From Streptomyces sp. NBC_00704 (GTDB lineage: Bacteria > Actinomycetota > Actinomycetes > Streptomycetales > Streptomycetaceae), in NCBI RefSeq assembly GCF_036226605.1, contig NZ_CP109000.1:7250501-7314500 (forward strand): a stretch of DNA of 64,000 nucleotides, written 5' to 3'. The stretch's first letter is position 1, and each line of letters begins with the position of its first letter. Both the position numbers and the translations under genes were made by a program. The notes beneath the pieces were generated by a model. The model saw only the letters and a list, made by a program, of their open reading frames with translations, ran no database searches and was not told the origin of the DNA. Below are positions 17,111-25,214 of the stretch, in pieces.

Positions 17111-17881
17111 TCAGTCGCGTCGCAGGGCCGTCTCGATCTCCTGCACCACCCGCCACAGCGGGGCCCCGCGCCGCGAGACGACGACCACGACGTCGTCGGG
17201 GCGTTCGACGGCGCACCGGGCGGGATCGCCGTGCTCTTCCGGCCGTTCGTCGGTGAGCGGGGACGGTGCCGGTGCCGGAGCCGGAGCCGGGTCCGGGCCG
17301 AACGCGGCCCGCACGTACGCCAGCGCGTGGTCCACGGTGGCGGTCGCCTCGCCCTGGCCGTCCGAACGCAGCCAGGAGCGCAGCGCGTTGTTGTGGGCGG
17401 CGACGACCGCGGCGGCGATCACGTCGGCCCGCAGGTCGCCGTCGGGCCGTCCGGAGAAGCGGCCCCGCAGGTACTCGGCGAGGGCGCGCTCGTACCGCCA
17501 GACCACCGACAGCTCATAGGCGCGCAGCCCGGGCACCTGCTTGGTGAGCCGGTAGCGCTGCACCGAGAACGAGGGGTTCTCCGCGTACATGAGCAGGACC
17601 AGCCGGGCGGCGTCGCACACGCGGCGCACCGGCTCGTGCCGGGGCCCGCTCGCGGCGAGGAAGGCGGTCATGTCGGCCAGGCAACGCTCGTGGTCGGGGA
17701 AGACCACGTCCTCCTTGGAGGGGAAGTAGCGGAAGAACGACCGCCGGCCGACCCCCGCGAGCGTCACGATGTCCTCGACGGTGGTCTGCTCGTAGCCCCG
17801 CTCCAGGAACAGCCGGAAGGCCGCCGCGATCAGGGCGTCCCGCATCGGCGGCTTGGTCTCCGCCTTCTCAGTGGCGCTCAT
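17111..17881 (-). CDS. TetR-family transcriptional regulator
   Basis: A 256-residue TetR regulator. The DNA-binding domain (about residues 12-60) reads ALIAAAFRLFLERGYEQTTV, then GVGRRSFFRYFPSKEDVVF, the canonical helix-turn-helix with the Y/F-x-x-K ending. The helical ligand domain covers about residues 70-185. The C-terminus adds a Pro/Ala-repeat linker and about 45 residues ending EIETALRRD, longer than usual. The ATG at 17881 opens MSATEKAE. Shared TGGCACTC sequences before this gene and before the DUF35 gene suggest autoregulation and control of the neighbour. The ligand is unknown; acyl-CoA would suit a DUF35 partner. Confidence 0.88.
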   Translation of the reverse strand: MSATEKAETKPPMRDALIAAAFRLFLERGYEQTTVEDIVTLAGVGRRSFFRYFPSKEDVVFPDHERCLADMTAFLAASGPRHEPVRRVCDAARLVLLMYAENPSFSVQRYRLTKQVPGLRAYELSVVWRYERALAEYLRGRFSGRPDGDLRADVIAAAVVAAHNNALRSWLRSDGQGEATATVDHALAYVRAAFGPDPAPAPAPAPSPLTDERPEEHGDPARCAVERPDDVVVVVSRRGAPLWRVVQEIETALRRD

Positions 17882-17912
17882 GCACGGAACGTAACACCCG
17901 CGCCGGCGCCAT

Positions 17913-17946
17913 GGCACTCGGTTCCCTCCGGGGGGAACCGAGTGCC
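17913..17946. promoter_or_regulatory. 14-bp-arm inverted repeat between folD and tetR
   Basis: GGCACTCGGTTCCC (17913-17926) and GGGAACCGAGTGCC (17933-17946) pair perfectly around a 6-nt loop. It is 42 bp after the folD stop and 32 bp before the TetR start. It may be the folD terminator, the TetR autoregulatory operator (it contains TGGCACTC), or both. Confidence 0.6.
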
Positions 17947-17987
17947 TGCCGGTTCACGGCCCTGCCCGTGGGGCCGGGCCGTGAGCA

Positions 17988-18836
17988 TCAGCCGCGCTCC
18001 GCCGCCTCGACGACGTTGGTCAGCAGCATCGCCCGGGTCATCGGTCCGACCCCGCCGATCGGCGGGGCGAACGACCCGGCGACGTCGCTCACGTCGGGAT
18101 GCACGTCGCCGAGGATGCCCTCGACCGTGCGGGTCAGGCCCACGCTCAGCACCGTCGCGCCCGGCTTGATCCAGTCGGGCCTGACCAGGTGCGCGACGCC
18201 GGCTGCGGCCACCACGACGTCCGCCTCCCGGGCGTGCGCGGCCGTGTCCTGGGTGGCCTCGTGGCACAGGGTCACCGTGGCGTGCTCGGTGCTGCGGGTC
18301 AGCATCAGGCCCAGCGGCCGGCCCACGGTCACCCCGCAGCCGATGACGCAGAACTGCTGGCCGGTGATCGGCACGTGGTTGCGGCGCAGCAGGTCGATGA
18401 TCCCGCGCGGGGTGCAGGGCAGCGGGCCGGGGCTGCCCAGCACCAGCCGGCCCAGGTTCGTCGGGTGGAGGCCGTCCGCGTCCTTGACCGGGTCGATCAG
18501 CTCCAGCACGGCATGGGTGTCGATGTGGCCGGGCAGCGGGAGCTGCACGATGAAGCCGGTGCACGCCGGGTCGGCGTTCAGCCGCAGCACGGCGGCCTCC
18601 ACATCGGCCTGAGAGGCGTCGGCCGGCAGCTCGACCCGGAGGGAGGCGATGCCGACCTGCGCGCAGTCGCGGTGCTTGCCGCCGACGTAGGACCGGCTGC
18701 CCGCGTCGTCGCCGACCAGGATGGTGCCGAGCCCCGGGGTGATCCCGCGCTCCTTCAACGCCTGCACGCGCAGGGCGAGTTCGCTCTTGATGTCGGCCGC
18801 GGCGGCCTTGCCGTCGAGAAGTGTTGCGGTGGTCAC
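17988..18836 (-). CDS. folD: bifunctional methylenetetrahydrofolate dehydrogenase/cyclohydrolase
   Basis: Converts 5,10-methylene-THF to 10-formyl-THF through the methenyl form, in the cytoplasm. Catalytic elements are visible: Tyr and Lys in SYVGGKHRD (about residues 49-57), the Gln in FIVQLPLPG, the Asp in KDADGLHP, and the cofactor motif VIGCGVTVGRPLGL. The 282 residues are normal. Two places differ from the usual actinobacterial FolD: a Cys where Arg is common in GRGVTVGRP, and PPIGGVGPMT rather than PxPGGVGPMT. This suggests a second, divergent FolD paralogue rather than the core copy. It starts with GTG. A long inverted repeat follows it. Confidence 0.92.
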   Translation of the reverse strand: MTTATLLDGKAAAADIKSELALRVQALKERGITPGLGTILVGDDAGSRSYVGGKHRDCAQVGIASLRVELPADASQADVEAAVLRLNADPACTGFIVQLPLPGHIDTHAVLELIDPVKDADGLHPTNLGRLVLGSPGPLPCTPRGIIDLLRRNHVPITGQQFCVIGCGVTVGRPLGLMLTRSTEHATVTLCHEATQDTAAHAREADVVVAAAGVAHLVRPDWIKPGATVLSVGLTRTVEGILGDVHPDVSDVAGSFAPPIGGVGPMTRAMLLTNVVEAAERG

Positions 18837-19003
18837 GGGAGTCGACGAGCCCTTCGGGAGAAGACGACGGTCCTTTCATCGTACGGCCCGCCCGCCCCCG
18901 GCCGGTCAGGAGTCCCGTCCGCCGCGGCCGCCCCGCCCGGACCGCCGGCACCCCCTGACGTAACCTTTCCGCACCGTTTCGCAGCCCCTCAGGAGACCCG
19001 CCC

Positions 19004-19831
19004 ATGCCCGCCGCCCGCTCCCGTCTCCTCTATGTCACCGACCTCGCCTACCGGGCACGCGGGCGCCGCTACGGCGACGAGGACGTGTTCCTCGCCTCCC
19101 GGCTGCGCGAGGAGTTCGATCTCGCCCTGTGCCACCCGCTGGACGCGGCCGCGCTGATGGGCGCCTTCGACGGCGTGATCGTCCGCAACAGCGGCCCGGT
19201 CCTCGGCTACCGGGCCCAGTACGACGCCTTCCGGGAGCGGGCGCTGCGCGAGGGCGTACGCGTGTACAACCCGCTGACCGGCCGCGCCGACATGCTCGGC
19301 AAGCAGTACCTCCTCGACCTGAGCGCCGAGGGCCACCCGGTGATACCGACGGTCGACCGCGCCGAGGACCTCCACCTGCTGCCCCCGGCCGACCGGTACG
19401 TGGTCAAGCCCAAGCTGGGCGCCGACTCGCTGGGCCTGCGGATCGTCGGCGCCGACGACCTGCCCGCGCTCGCCGACGGCGCCACGCTCGTCCAGCCGTG
19501 CGTCGACTTCCGCTACGAGGTCTCCTTCACCTACGTCGACCACGACTTCCAGTACGCCCTGTACGCGCCGGACCCGGACCGCCGCTGGCAGCTCGAACCG
19601 TACGAGCCGACCGTGCGGGACCTGGAGTTCGCCCACCGCTTCGTCGACTGGAACGACCTCGCCCACGGCATCCAGCGCGTCGACGCCTGCCGCGCCCCCG
19701 ACGGGGAGCTGCTCCTGGTGGAGCTGGAGGACCTCAACCCGTATCTGTCGCTGGACGCCCTCGACGACGCCGGACGCGACGCCTTCGTCGCCGCGACGAT
19801 CCGCTCCCTGCGCCGCTTCCTCGCCGGGTGA
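19004..19831 (+). CDS. ATP-grasp-type protein, substrate unknown
   Basis: A 275-residue protein with an ATP-grasp pattern. An N-terminal Rossmann-like part (RLLYVTDLAYRARG, then GVIVRNSGPVLGY) is followed by a lid-lysine strand, DRYVVKPKLGADSLGLRIV. The hinge is ATLVQPCVDFRYEVS, and the metal-binding end is LLVELEDLNPYLSL, in which the glutamate and asparagine would hold Mg-ATP. Such proteins ligate a carboxylate to an amine or thiol. The length is shorter than RimK or glutathione synthetase. AGGAG supports the ATG. It stands alone between folD and a peptidoglycan-binding gene. The call rests on motif layout rather than a known family name. Confidence 0.7.
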   Translation: MPAARSRLLYVTDLAYRARGRRYGDEDVFLASRLREEFDLALCHPLDAAALMGAFDGVIVRNSGPVLGYRAQYDAFRERALREGVRVYNPLTGRADMLGKQYLLDLSAEGHPVIPTVDRAEDLHLLPPADRYVVKPKLGADSLGLRIVGADDLPALADGATLVQPCVDFRYEVSFTYVDHDFQYALYAPDPDRRWQLEPYEPTVRDLEFAHRFVDWNDLAHGIQRVDACRAPDGELLLVELEDLNPYLSLDALDDAGRDAFVAATIRSLRRFLAG

Positions 19832-19943
19832 GCGCCGTCGGCCGGGTGCGGGCGGGGAACGGGCCGGGGCGTCGCCGCGTCCGGTGAACTACGGGGCGCG
19901 TCCGCCCGTATCCCTTCCGGGGGACCCACGGGAGGAGAAGAGC

Positions 19944-20798
19944 GTGCCGACACCGGAGGAAACCGGGCAGCCGCACGAACGCCCGGTCCTGGAACCCATC
20001 CGGGTCCTGCGACCGCGCAACACCGACGCCCTCGCGGAGCTGATCCGCGAGATGGCCGGGCCGGGCCGGGACGCCGACGCCTATGAGGCGGTCCCGCTGC
20101 CGCCGGCCGGGGACGGGGCGCGGACGGAGGAACTCCCGCCCGTCGCCCCGGCCGCCGCGCGCACGACGGCCGCGACAGGGCCCCCGGGCGGCTCGGACTG
20201 GACGAGTGAGCGCGACCGCCCGGGTCCCCTGCCCGCCGGCGCCCGGAGGGGAACCGGCGTCCGGCGCGGACCGGACGGCCGGGGCGCGGGCCCGGCGGCA
20301 CGGGGGCGGAGCGCGCCGGGAGCCGCCGCGGCGGCGGGCGGCGGACGGGCACGCGCCCGTCCCGCCGGGGCGGGCTCCGACGAGGGGCTGCGGCGCGGCG
20401 CGATCGCGGTGGGCGTGTGCGCGGCGGCCCTGGTGGGTTTCGCGGGCGCGCTCCTGCTGCCGGGCCGGGGCGGCGAGGCCGCCGCCGAGACGCCCCCGCC
20501 GGCGGCCGCGGCCCCGCCCGTTCCCTCGGCCGCCGCGACCGCCTCCGCCGACCCCGACGGCGCGGGCACGCTGCGGGAGGGCGACAGCGGTCCCGCGGTG
20601 ACCGACCTCCAGCGGCGGCTGCTGCGCATCCCCGACGTCTACGGCCACGGCACGGCCGACGGCCGCTACGACACCGCCCTCGCCGCGGCCGTGGCGCGGT
20701 TCCAGCTCTGGTACGGCATCCGCGGCGACGAGAGCGGGGTCTACGGCGACGACACCCGCCGCGACCTGGAGTCGCGCACCGCCTCGCCCGCCGGATGA
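19944..20798 (+). CDS. membrane-anchored peptidoglycan-binding protein
   Basis: A 284-residue protein in three parts. A cytoplasmic, disordered N-terminal half is rich in Pro, Arg, Gly and Ala. One membrane helix, AIAVGVCAAALVGFAGALLL, is at about residues 152-172. After an Ala/Pro linker comes a C-terminal peptidoglycan-binding domain: LREGDSGPAVTDLQRRL and a DGRYDTALAAAVARFQLWYG helix typical of PG_binding_1. It would link the membrane to the cell wall. The GTG at 19944 is preceded by GGGAGGAG. Its context gives no pathway. Confidence 0.82.
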   Translation: MPTPEETGQPHERPVLEPIRVLRPRNTDALAELIREMAGPGRDADAYEAVPLPPAGDGARTEELPPVAPAAARTTAATGPPGGSDWTSERDRPGPLPAGARRGTGVRRGPDGRGAGPAARGRSAPGAAAAAGGGRARARPAGAGSDEGLRRGAIAVGVCAAALVGFAGALLLPGRGGEAAAETPPPAAAAPPVPSAAATASADPDGAGTLREGDSGPAVTDLQRRLLRIPDVYGHGTADGRYDTALAAAVARFQLWYGIRGDESGVYGDDTRRDLESRTASPAG

Positions 20799-20860
20799 CC
20801 CCGGCCTCCGGCCGCCGGAGCGCGGACGGCGGACGCGGGTCCGGCGAGCCGCGCGTCGTC

Positions 20861-23320
20861 CTACGGTGCGTCGTCGCCGGGGACCTGGATGTCGCACACG
20901 CAGACGTCGTCGCGGCCGTCGGGTTCCAGCAGCGCGCCGAGCAGGCGCTCCAGCGGGGCCGGTACCGGGGAGCCGTCCGGACCGGCCGCGCCGGCCAGCC
21001 GCTCCAGGCCCCGGTCGATGCTCTCCCCGGGCCGTTCGACCAGGCCGTCGGTGTAGAGGAGCAGCCGGTCGCCCGGCCGCAGGACGACCTCCGCCTCCTC
21101 GTAGCGGGGCGTGTCGGTCGCGCCGAGGAGCATGCCGTAGGGCCGCTCCAGGTAGCGCGCCTTGCCGTCGCGCACCAGCAGCGGCGGCGGATGCCCGGCC
21201 TGCGCCCACAACAGCCGGTGCTCGCGCGGGCTGTAGCGGGCCAGGACCATGGTCGCCGAGCCGTGCGGGTCGCGGGAGTGCAGCAGCAGGGCGTTGAGCC
21301 GGGAGAGCGCTCCGGTCAGCGAGGACCCGGTGATGATCATGCCCTTGGCGGTGAAGCGCAGCAGGGCCATCGCGGCGACGGCGCCCATGCCGTGCCCGGC
21401 CACGTCGCCCACCACGAACAGGGCGTCGCCGTCGGGCAGTTCGATGGCGCTGAACCAGTCGCCGCCGACGTTGAGGCCCGCCTGCGCCGGGAGGTAGGTG
21501 ATGTCGACGCGCAGCCCGGCCAGCTCGACGGGCTGTTTGGGCAGGGGGAGCAGCGCGTCCTGGAGGCGGGCGGCCACGGTGCGTTCGGCCTGGAGCGCAC
21601 CGTGCTGGGTGAGCATCGCCCGCTCGCTGGCGATCAGCGCGAGTTCGGCGTTGCGCTGTGCGGTGAGGTCCTGCACGAAGCAGTGCACCTCGGCGGGGAC
21701 GCCCTGGGCGTCCGGCATCGCCTCGGCGACCATCCGCAGATGGCGGACGCCCTCCCGGGTGGCGATCCGGAACGGGACGTCGCAGGGCCGGCCGTGGCGC
21801 ATCAGCTCGCCGACCGCGCGGGCCAGCACGGGCACGTCCTCGGACAGGCCGAGGCGGGGGAGCGCCTGCAACGGGACGACGCCCTCGGCGGGATCGCGGT
21901 CGAGGATGGCGAAGACCTGCGAGGACCAGTCGCCCTCGCCGGTGACCAGGTTCCAGGTCGCCCAGCCGAGGTTGCCCAGCCGCTGTACGTCGGCGAGGCG
22001 CTGCTGCTGCCGGTCGGAGGGGTCGTAGCGGGCCCAGCTGACGACCAGGCCGTCCCCGAGCCGCGCCGCCCGGGCCGTGTGGACGGCCAGTTCGCTGGAG
22101 CCGGCCACGAGCTGCTGCCCGGCGAACGGCTCGCTCTCGTAGGCTTCCTCGCCGCCGAGGGCACGCAGGCAGCCCTGCCACAGCGGTTCGGCGGCGAACT
22201 CCGGCCAGCACTCCAGGAAGCGCAGTCCGACCAGGTCGCGTCCGCTGCGGCCCAGGGCGTCGACGGCCCCGCCGGTCGCGGCGTCGATCCGGAAGTCCTC
22301 CACGCCCTCCGCGTCGTCGCAGATCTGCGGGGCGAGCAGCACCGCGGCGACGGACAGCCGGTCGAACACGCTCTGCACGGCGTCGGCGTCGGCGACGGTG
22401 CCGAGGGCGGGGGCCCTGCGGGCCACGAAGGCGCGCAGCGGGCCCGCGCACAGCTGGGCGACGGCGAGGAGGTGTTCGCGCACCCGCGGGGTGAAGGCGC
22501 CCTCGGACCGGCGCAGGACGCCGAGTGCGACGTCCGCTGAGCCGCCGGTCCGCACCGGCAGCCAGGCCCGCGACTGCCAGAGCTGCGGCCGGCCGCCGAT
22601 GAGCAGGTACCGCTCGGCGTCCTTGCGCGGGTCCTCCAGCCAGCGGGGCTCGTCGGCGCGCAGGGCGTCGAGCGCGGCGAGCCCGCTCATGGGGGGCACC
22701 CGGCTCCACTGGTCGGCCACGGCGGCGTCGACGCAGGCGTGCCCGAGGAGCTCGAGTCCGCCGCTGGAGGTGCGGGCGTAGATCATCACGGCGTCGGCGC
22801 CCACGTCGGGGGAGAGGTGGGCCAGCAGGCGCAGGGCGAGGTCCTGCGGGGTGCCGACCCGGACCAGGGAGCGGTTCAGCCGGCCCAGGGCGGTGGCGTC
22901 GACCTCGTCGGCGAACGGTGTGGCCGCAGCGGGCCCCGGCGTGGGGGAGCCGGACGCAGCGGGGGCGTCGGACGGCGTGGAGTTCTGGGGCGACGCGGGG
23001 TTCCCGGTCGGGGCGTCGGCCGCCGCGGGGGCCGGTTCGGCGCCGGGCGGGCAGGCGAGGGCTCCGAGGGTGATCCAGCACTCCTCCAGCAGCGTGCGCC
23101 GGCCGGCTCTGGCCCGCCGCTGCAGTTCCTCCTGGGCGGCGTCCGGCGTGCAGCCGCGCTGCGCCATCAGCGCGCCCTTGGCGCGCTCCATCACGGCCGA
23201 GGCCGCCGCCAGTTCCTGTAGGCGGTCCATCTCCGCGCGCTGGCGTGCCACCACCCGGGTCAGCGCGGCCACGTCGGGCGCCCCGCCGGACTCCGGCGGC
23301 AGGGCGGGTTCGCTCGTCAC
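20861..23320 (-). CDS. ANTAR-GAF-PAS-SpoIIE (PP2C) serine phosphatase
   Basis: An 819-residue cytoplasmic signalling protein. Residues about 25-80 form an ANTAR-like RNA-binding module (VMERAKGALMAQRGCTPDAA pattern). A GAF domain follows at about 145-310, then one or two PAS domains (about 320-570). A C-terminal PPM/SpoIIE phosphatase domain starts near residue 595, with its metal-site motif GGDWFSAIEL and VVGDVAGHGMGA. It probably dephosphorylates an anti-anti-sigma factor in a partner-switch pathway. No such partner is adjacent. The GTG at 23320 is chosen over one at 23338; neither has a strong ribosome-binding site. ANTAR at the N-terminus is less usual. Confidence 0.88.
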   Translation of the reverse strand: MTSEPALPPESGGAPDVAALTRVVARQRAEMDRLQELAAASAVMERAKGALMAQRGCTPDAAQEELQRRARAGRRTLLEECWITLGALACPPGAEPAPAAADAPTGNPASPQNSTPSDAPAASGSPTPGPAAATPFADEVDATALGRLNRSLVRVGTPQDLALRLLAHLSPDVGADAVMIYARTSSGGLELLGHACVDAAVADQWSRVPPMSGLAALDALRADEPRWLEDPRKDAERYLLIGGRPQLWQSRAWLPVRTGGSADVALGVLRRSEGAFTPRVREHLLAVAQLCAGPLRAFVARRAPALGTVADADAVQSVFDRLSVAAVLLAPQICDDAEGVEDFRIDAATGGAVDALGRSGRDLVGLRFLECWPEFAAEPLWQGCLRALGGEEAYESEPFAGQQLVAGSSELAVHTARAARLGDGLVVSWARYDPSDRQQQRLADVQRLGNLGWATWNLVTGEGDWSSQVFAILDRDPAEGVVPLQALPRLGLSEDVPVLARAVGELMRHGRPCDVPFRIATREGVRHLRMVAEAMPDAQGVPAEVHCFVQDLTAQRNAELALIASERAMLTQHGALQAERTVAARLQDALLPLPKQPVELAGLRVDITYLPAQAGLNVGGDWFSAIELPDGDALFVVGDVAGHGMGAVAAMALLRFTAKGMIITGSSLTGALSRLNALLLHSRDPHGSATMVLARYSPREHRLLWAQAGHPPPLLVRDGKARYLERPYGMLLGATDTPRYEEAEVVLRPGDRLLLYTDGLVERPGESIDRGLERLAGAAGPDGSPVPAPLERLLGALLEPDGRDDVCVCDIQVPGDDAP

Positions 23321-23419
23321 GCCTCGAGCATGGCACACGGACGTGGATTCGATCGGGGTCTTGCGGCAACGCCCCCGCCTGGAGCGATGTGTCCCCGGCG
23401 GGGGAGCGGACGGCCCTGC

Positions 23420-23791
23420 TCAGCGGCCGTTCTGGTCGACCAGGGCCTGGGTGACGGCGCGGACGCTGCGGGCGATGTGCTGCAACTGCATCACCTCGGC
23501 GGCGTACATCTTGATGGTGTGCTCGATCACCGATTCGGGCAAGCCCAGCCGGGGCAGGTCGGCTCGGGCCGTCTGGAGGGCGGTGCGGGCCACCCGGACC
23601 TCGTTCTGGACCTGGATCTGCGCGTGGCGGGCGAGCAGGACCGGGTGGCGCAGCAGCGCGGGGTAGCTCGCGTAGCGCGCGGGCACCAGCTCGCGCAGCC
23701 ACTTGGCGGCCGAGCGTTCCCAGTCGTAGCTGCCGGGGGTCTTCACCTGGCACGGCCAGTCCGAGCCGATGCGCGTCGTCGTCAGGGTCAT
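23420..23791 (-). CDS. conserved-type hypothetical protein, helical
   Basis: A 123-residue soluble, mostly helical protein. The N-terminus MTLTTTRIGSDWPCQVKTPG is followed by WERSAAKWLRELVPARYASY, then long amphipathic helices (HAQIQVQNEVRVARTAL and HTIKMYAAEVMQLQHIARSV). No catalytic motif, membrane segment or signal peptide is visible. The second ATG (23791) is preferred over the one at 23797, because GGAAG lies 8 nt before it and only 2 nt before the first. An AT-rich promoter-like stretch lies about 200 bp upstream. Function unknown; the helices suggest a dimer or partner-binding protein. Confidence 0.75.
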   Translation of the reverse strand: MTLTTTRIGSDWPCQVKTPGSYDWERSAAKWLRELVPARYASYPALLRHPVLLARHAQIQVQNEVRVARTALQTARADLPRLGLPESVIEHTIKMYAAEVMQLQHIARSVRAVTQALVDQNGR

Positions 23792-23990
23792 GATCATCGC
23801 TTCCGGGTGTGTGGCGTCGTGACGGTGGTCCGACGGTTCGGGGCGGCCCCGGTCCAGGGGAAGACCGGGGCCGCCGCGGGCGCTCGCGCAAGCGATGCCC
23901 CGAACACCCTGGGCGCCGACGTGGGTAGGGGACGGCGGCTTTCGGGTGCCCGTACAGGAGCCCTTGGCGGGCGGGTGCGGCCGTCTGCAG

Positions 23991-24076
23991 TATTTATATA
24001 TGCCGTCTCCTTTGCAAGACGTATGAAAACATTCATGCGCGAAATGTCCGCAGTGATCCCTTTGGTGTTTTTCTTG
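23991..24076. promoter_or_regulatory. AT-rich regulatory pocket
   Basis: An island of low GC begins with TATTTATATATG (23991-24002) and continues through TATGAAAACATTCATG to a T-rich stretch near 24070. On the minus strand TTGCAA (24017-24012), 17 nt and AATACT (23994-23989) could be a promoter for the helical-protein gene, giving a leader of about 200 nt. CGTATGAA (24021-24028) and TTCATGCG (24033-24040) form an 8-bp inverted repeat with one mismatch. The rest of 23792-24189 shows no supported gene. Confidence 0.4.
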
Positions 24077-24189
24077 ACAGGGGGGGTGGTCGCGCTTGGT
24101 CTCGGGTGACCGCGGGCGATCAGCCGGGGTGCGGGACTCGCAGGGGGCGCCGGGGGTGTCGGGCGGTCATTCCCTCGGTGTTCCCTCGG

Positions 24190-25113
24190 TCATTCCCTCA
24201 GGAAGAACTGGTGCTGCTCGGCGATCTGCTCGTACTCCTCCAGCCGGGCCTGGGTGCGCTCCGGGCCCGCGTCCGTCATGGCCTGGAGCAGGGCGGCCGC
24301 CATCACGCCGGGCGCGGCGTAGGAGTCGAAGACCAGCCGGGAGCCGGTCCCGGTGGCGAACGTGGCGTCGGCCTCGTCGGCCATCGGCCCCAGCGCCAGG
24401 TCCGTGACCAGCGCGACCTTGAGACCCGCGCTGTGCGCGACCCGCACCGCCGTCAGCGTCTCCTGCGCGTGCCGGGGCATCGAGAACGCCAGCACCCAGG
24501 TGCCGCCCGCCTCCCGGGACTGGAGCAGCGCGTCGTAGGCGACGCTGCCGCCCCGGGTCACCAGCCGGACGTCCGGATGGACCCGGCGGGCGGCATAGGC
24601 GAAGTACTCGGCCAGCGAGGCCGAGATGCGCAGCCCCAGCACGGTCAGCGGCGTCGACCGGGACAACTGGCGGCCCATGTCGATGACCCGGTCCGGGTCG
24701 GCGAAGTCGCGCCGCAGGTTCTCCAGGTTCTCGATCTCGGCGTCCACCGCCGCCTGAAGCTCGTTGCTCCGGTTCACCTCGGCCGCCGCAGGGCCGCCGG
24801 CCAGCGCGCCCAGGGCGATCGACTGGAGCCTCTCGCGCAGCGCGGGGTACCCGCTGAACCCGACCGCCGCGGCGAACCGGGTCACCGAGGGCTGGCTGAC
24901 GCCGACCCGCTCCGCGAGGTCGGTGATCGACAGGAACGCCGCCTCGGTGATGTTCTCGATCAGGTACTGGGCGATCCGCCGTTGTCCCGGAGACAGCCGC
25001 GGGCCGTCGAAGAGGGTCCTGAGCCGGGAGGTCGGGGACACCTCCGTCTGCGGACCGGTTCTGCCCGAGGTGATCGCTGACGCCTGTGCGCGTGCCTGCT
25101 GCGGCGATGGCAC
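24190..25113 (-). CDS. MurR/RpiR-family transcriptional regulator
   Basis: A 307-residue sugar-phosphate-responsive regulator. The N-terminal HTH_6 domain has RLSPGQRRIAQYLIENITEA and the recognition region LAERVGVSQPSVTRFAAAVG (about residues 40-95). The C-terminal SIS domain runs from about residue 130, with VLGLRISASLAEYFAYAARR and a ligand-binding VLAFSMPRHAQETL stretch. SIS domains bind phosphosugars such as GlcNAc-6-phosphate or MurNAc-6-phosphate. The GTG at 25113 follows GGAGG at 7-nt spacing. It is not next to an obvious target operon, although a GlcNAc-kinase-like gene lies 4 kb away. Confidence 0.9.
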   Translation of the reverse strand: MPSPQQARAQASAITSGRTGPQTEVSPTSRLRTLFDGPRLSPGQRRIAQYLIENITEAAFLSITDLAERVGVSQPSVTRFAAAVGFSGYPALRERLQSIALGALAGGPAAAEVNRSNELQAAVDAEIENLENLRRDFADPDRVIDMGRQLSRSTPLTVLGLRISASLAEYFAYAARRVHPDVRLVTRGGSVAYDALLQSREAGGTWVLAFSMPRHAQETLTAVRVAHSAGLKVALVTDLALGPMADEADATFATGTGSRLVFDSYAAPGVMAAALLQAMTDAGPERTQARLEEYEQIAEQHQFFLRE

Positions 25114-25214
25114 CGGTGCGCCTCCTTTGTCTTCCACGAGGCTCAACATAGCTCAGCGCGCGAGCCCGGCAGGGAGGACGAAGTCGCCCTCCGCGCACCC
25201 CCGCTGAACGCGGC

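Noticed and set aside
24023..24109. 28-codon membrane peptide as an annotated gene
   Set aside because: There is no ribosome-binding site and the length is too short to judge from sequence alone. It is kept as an observation only.
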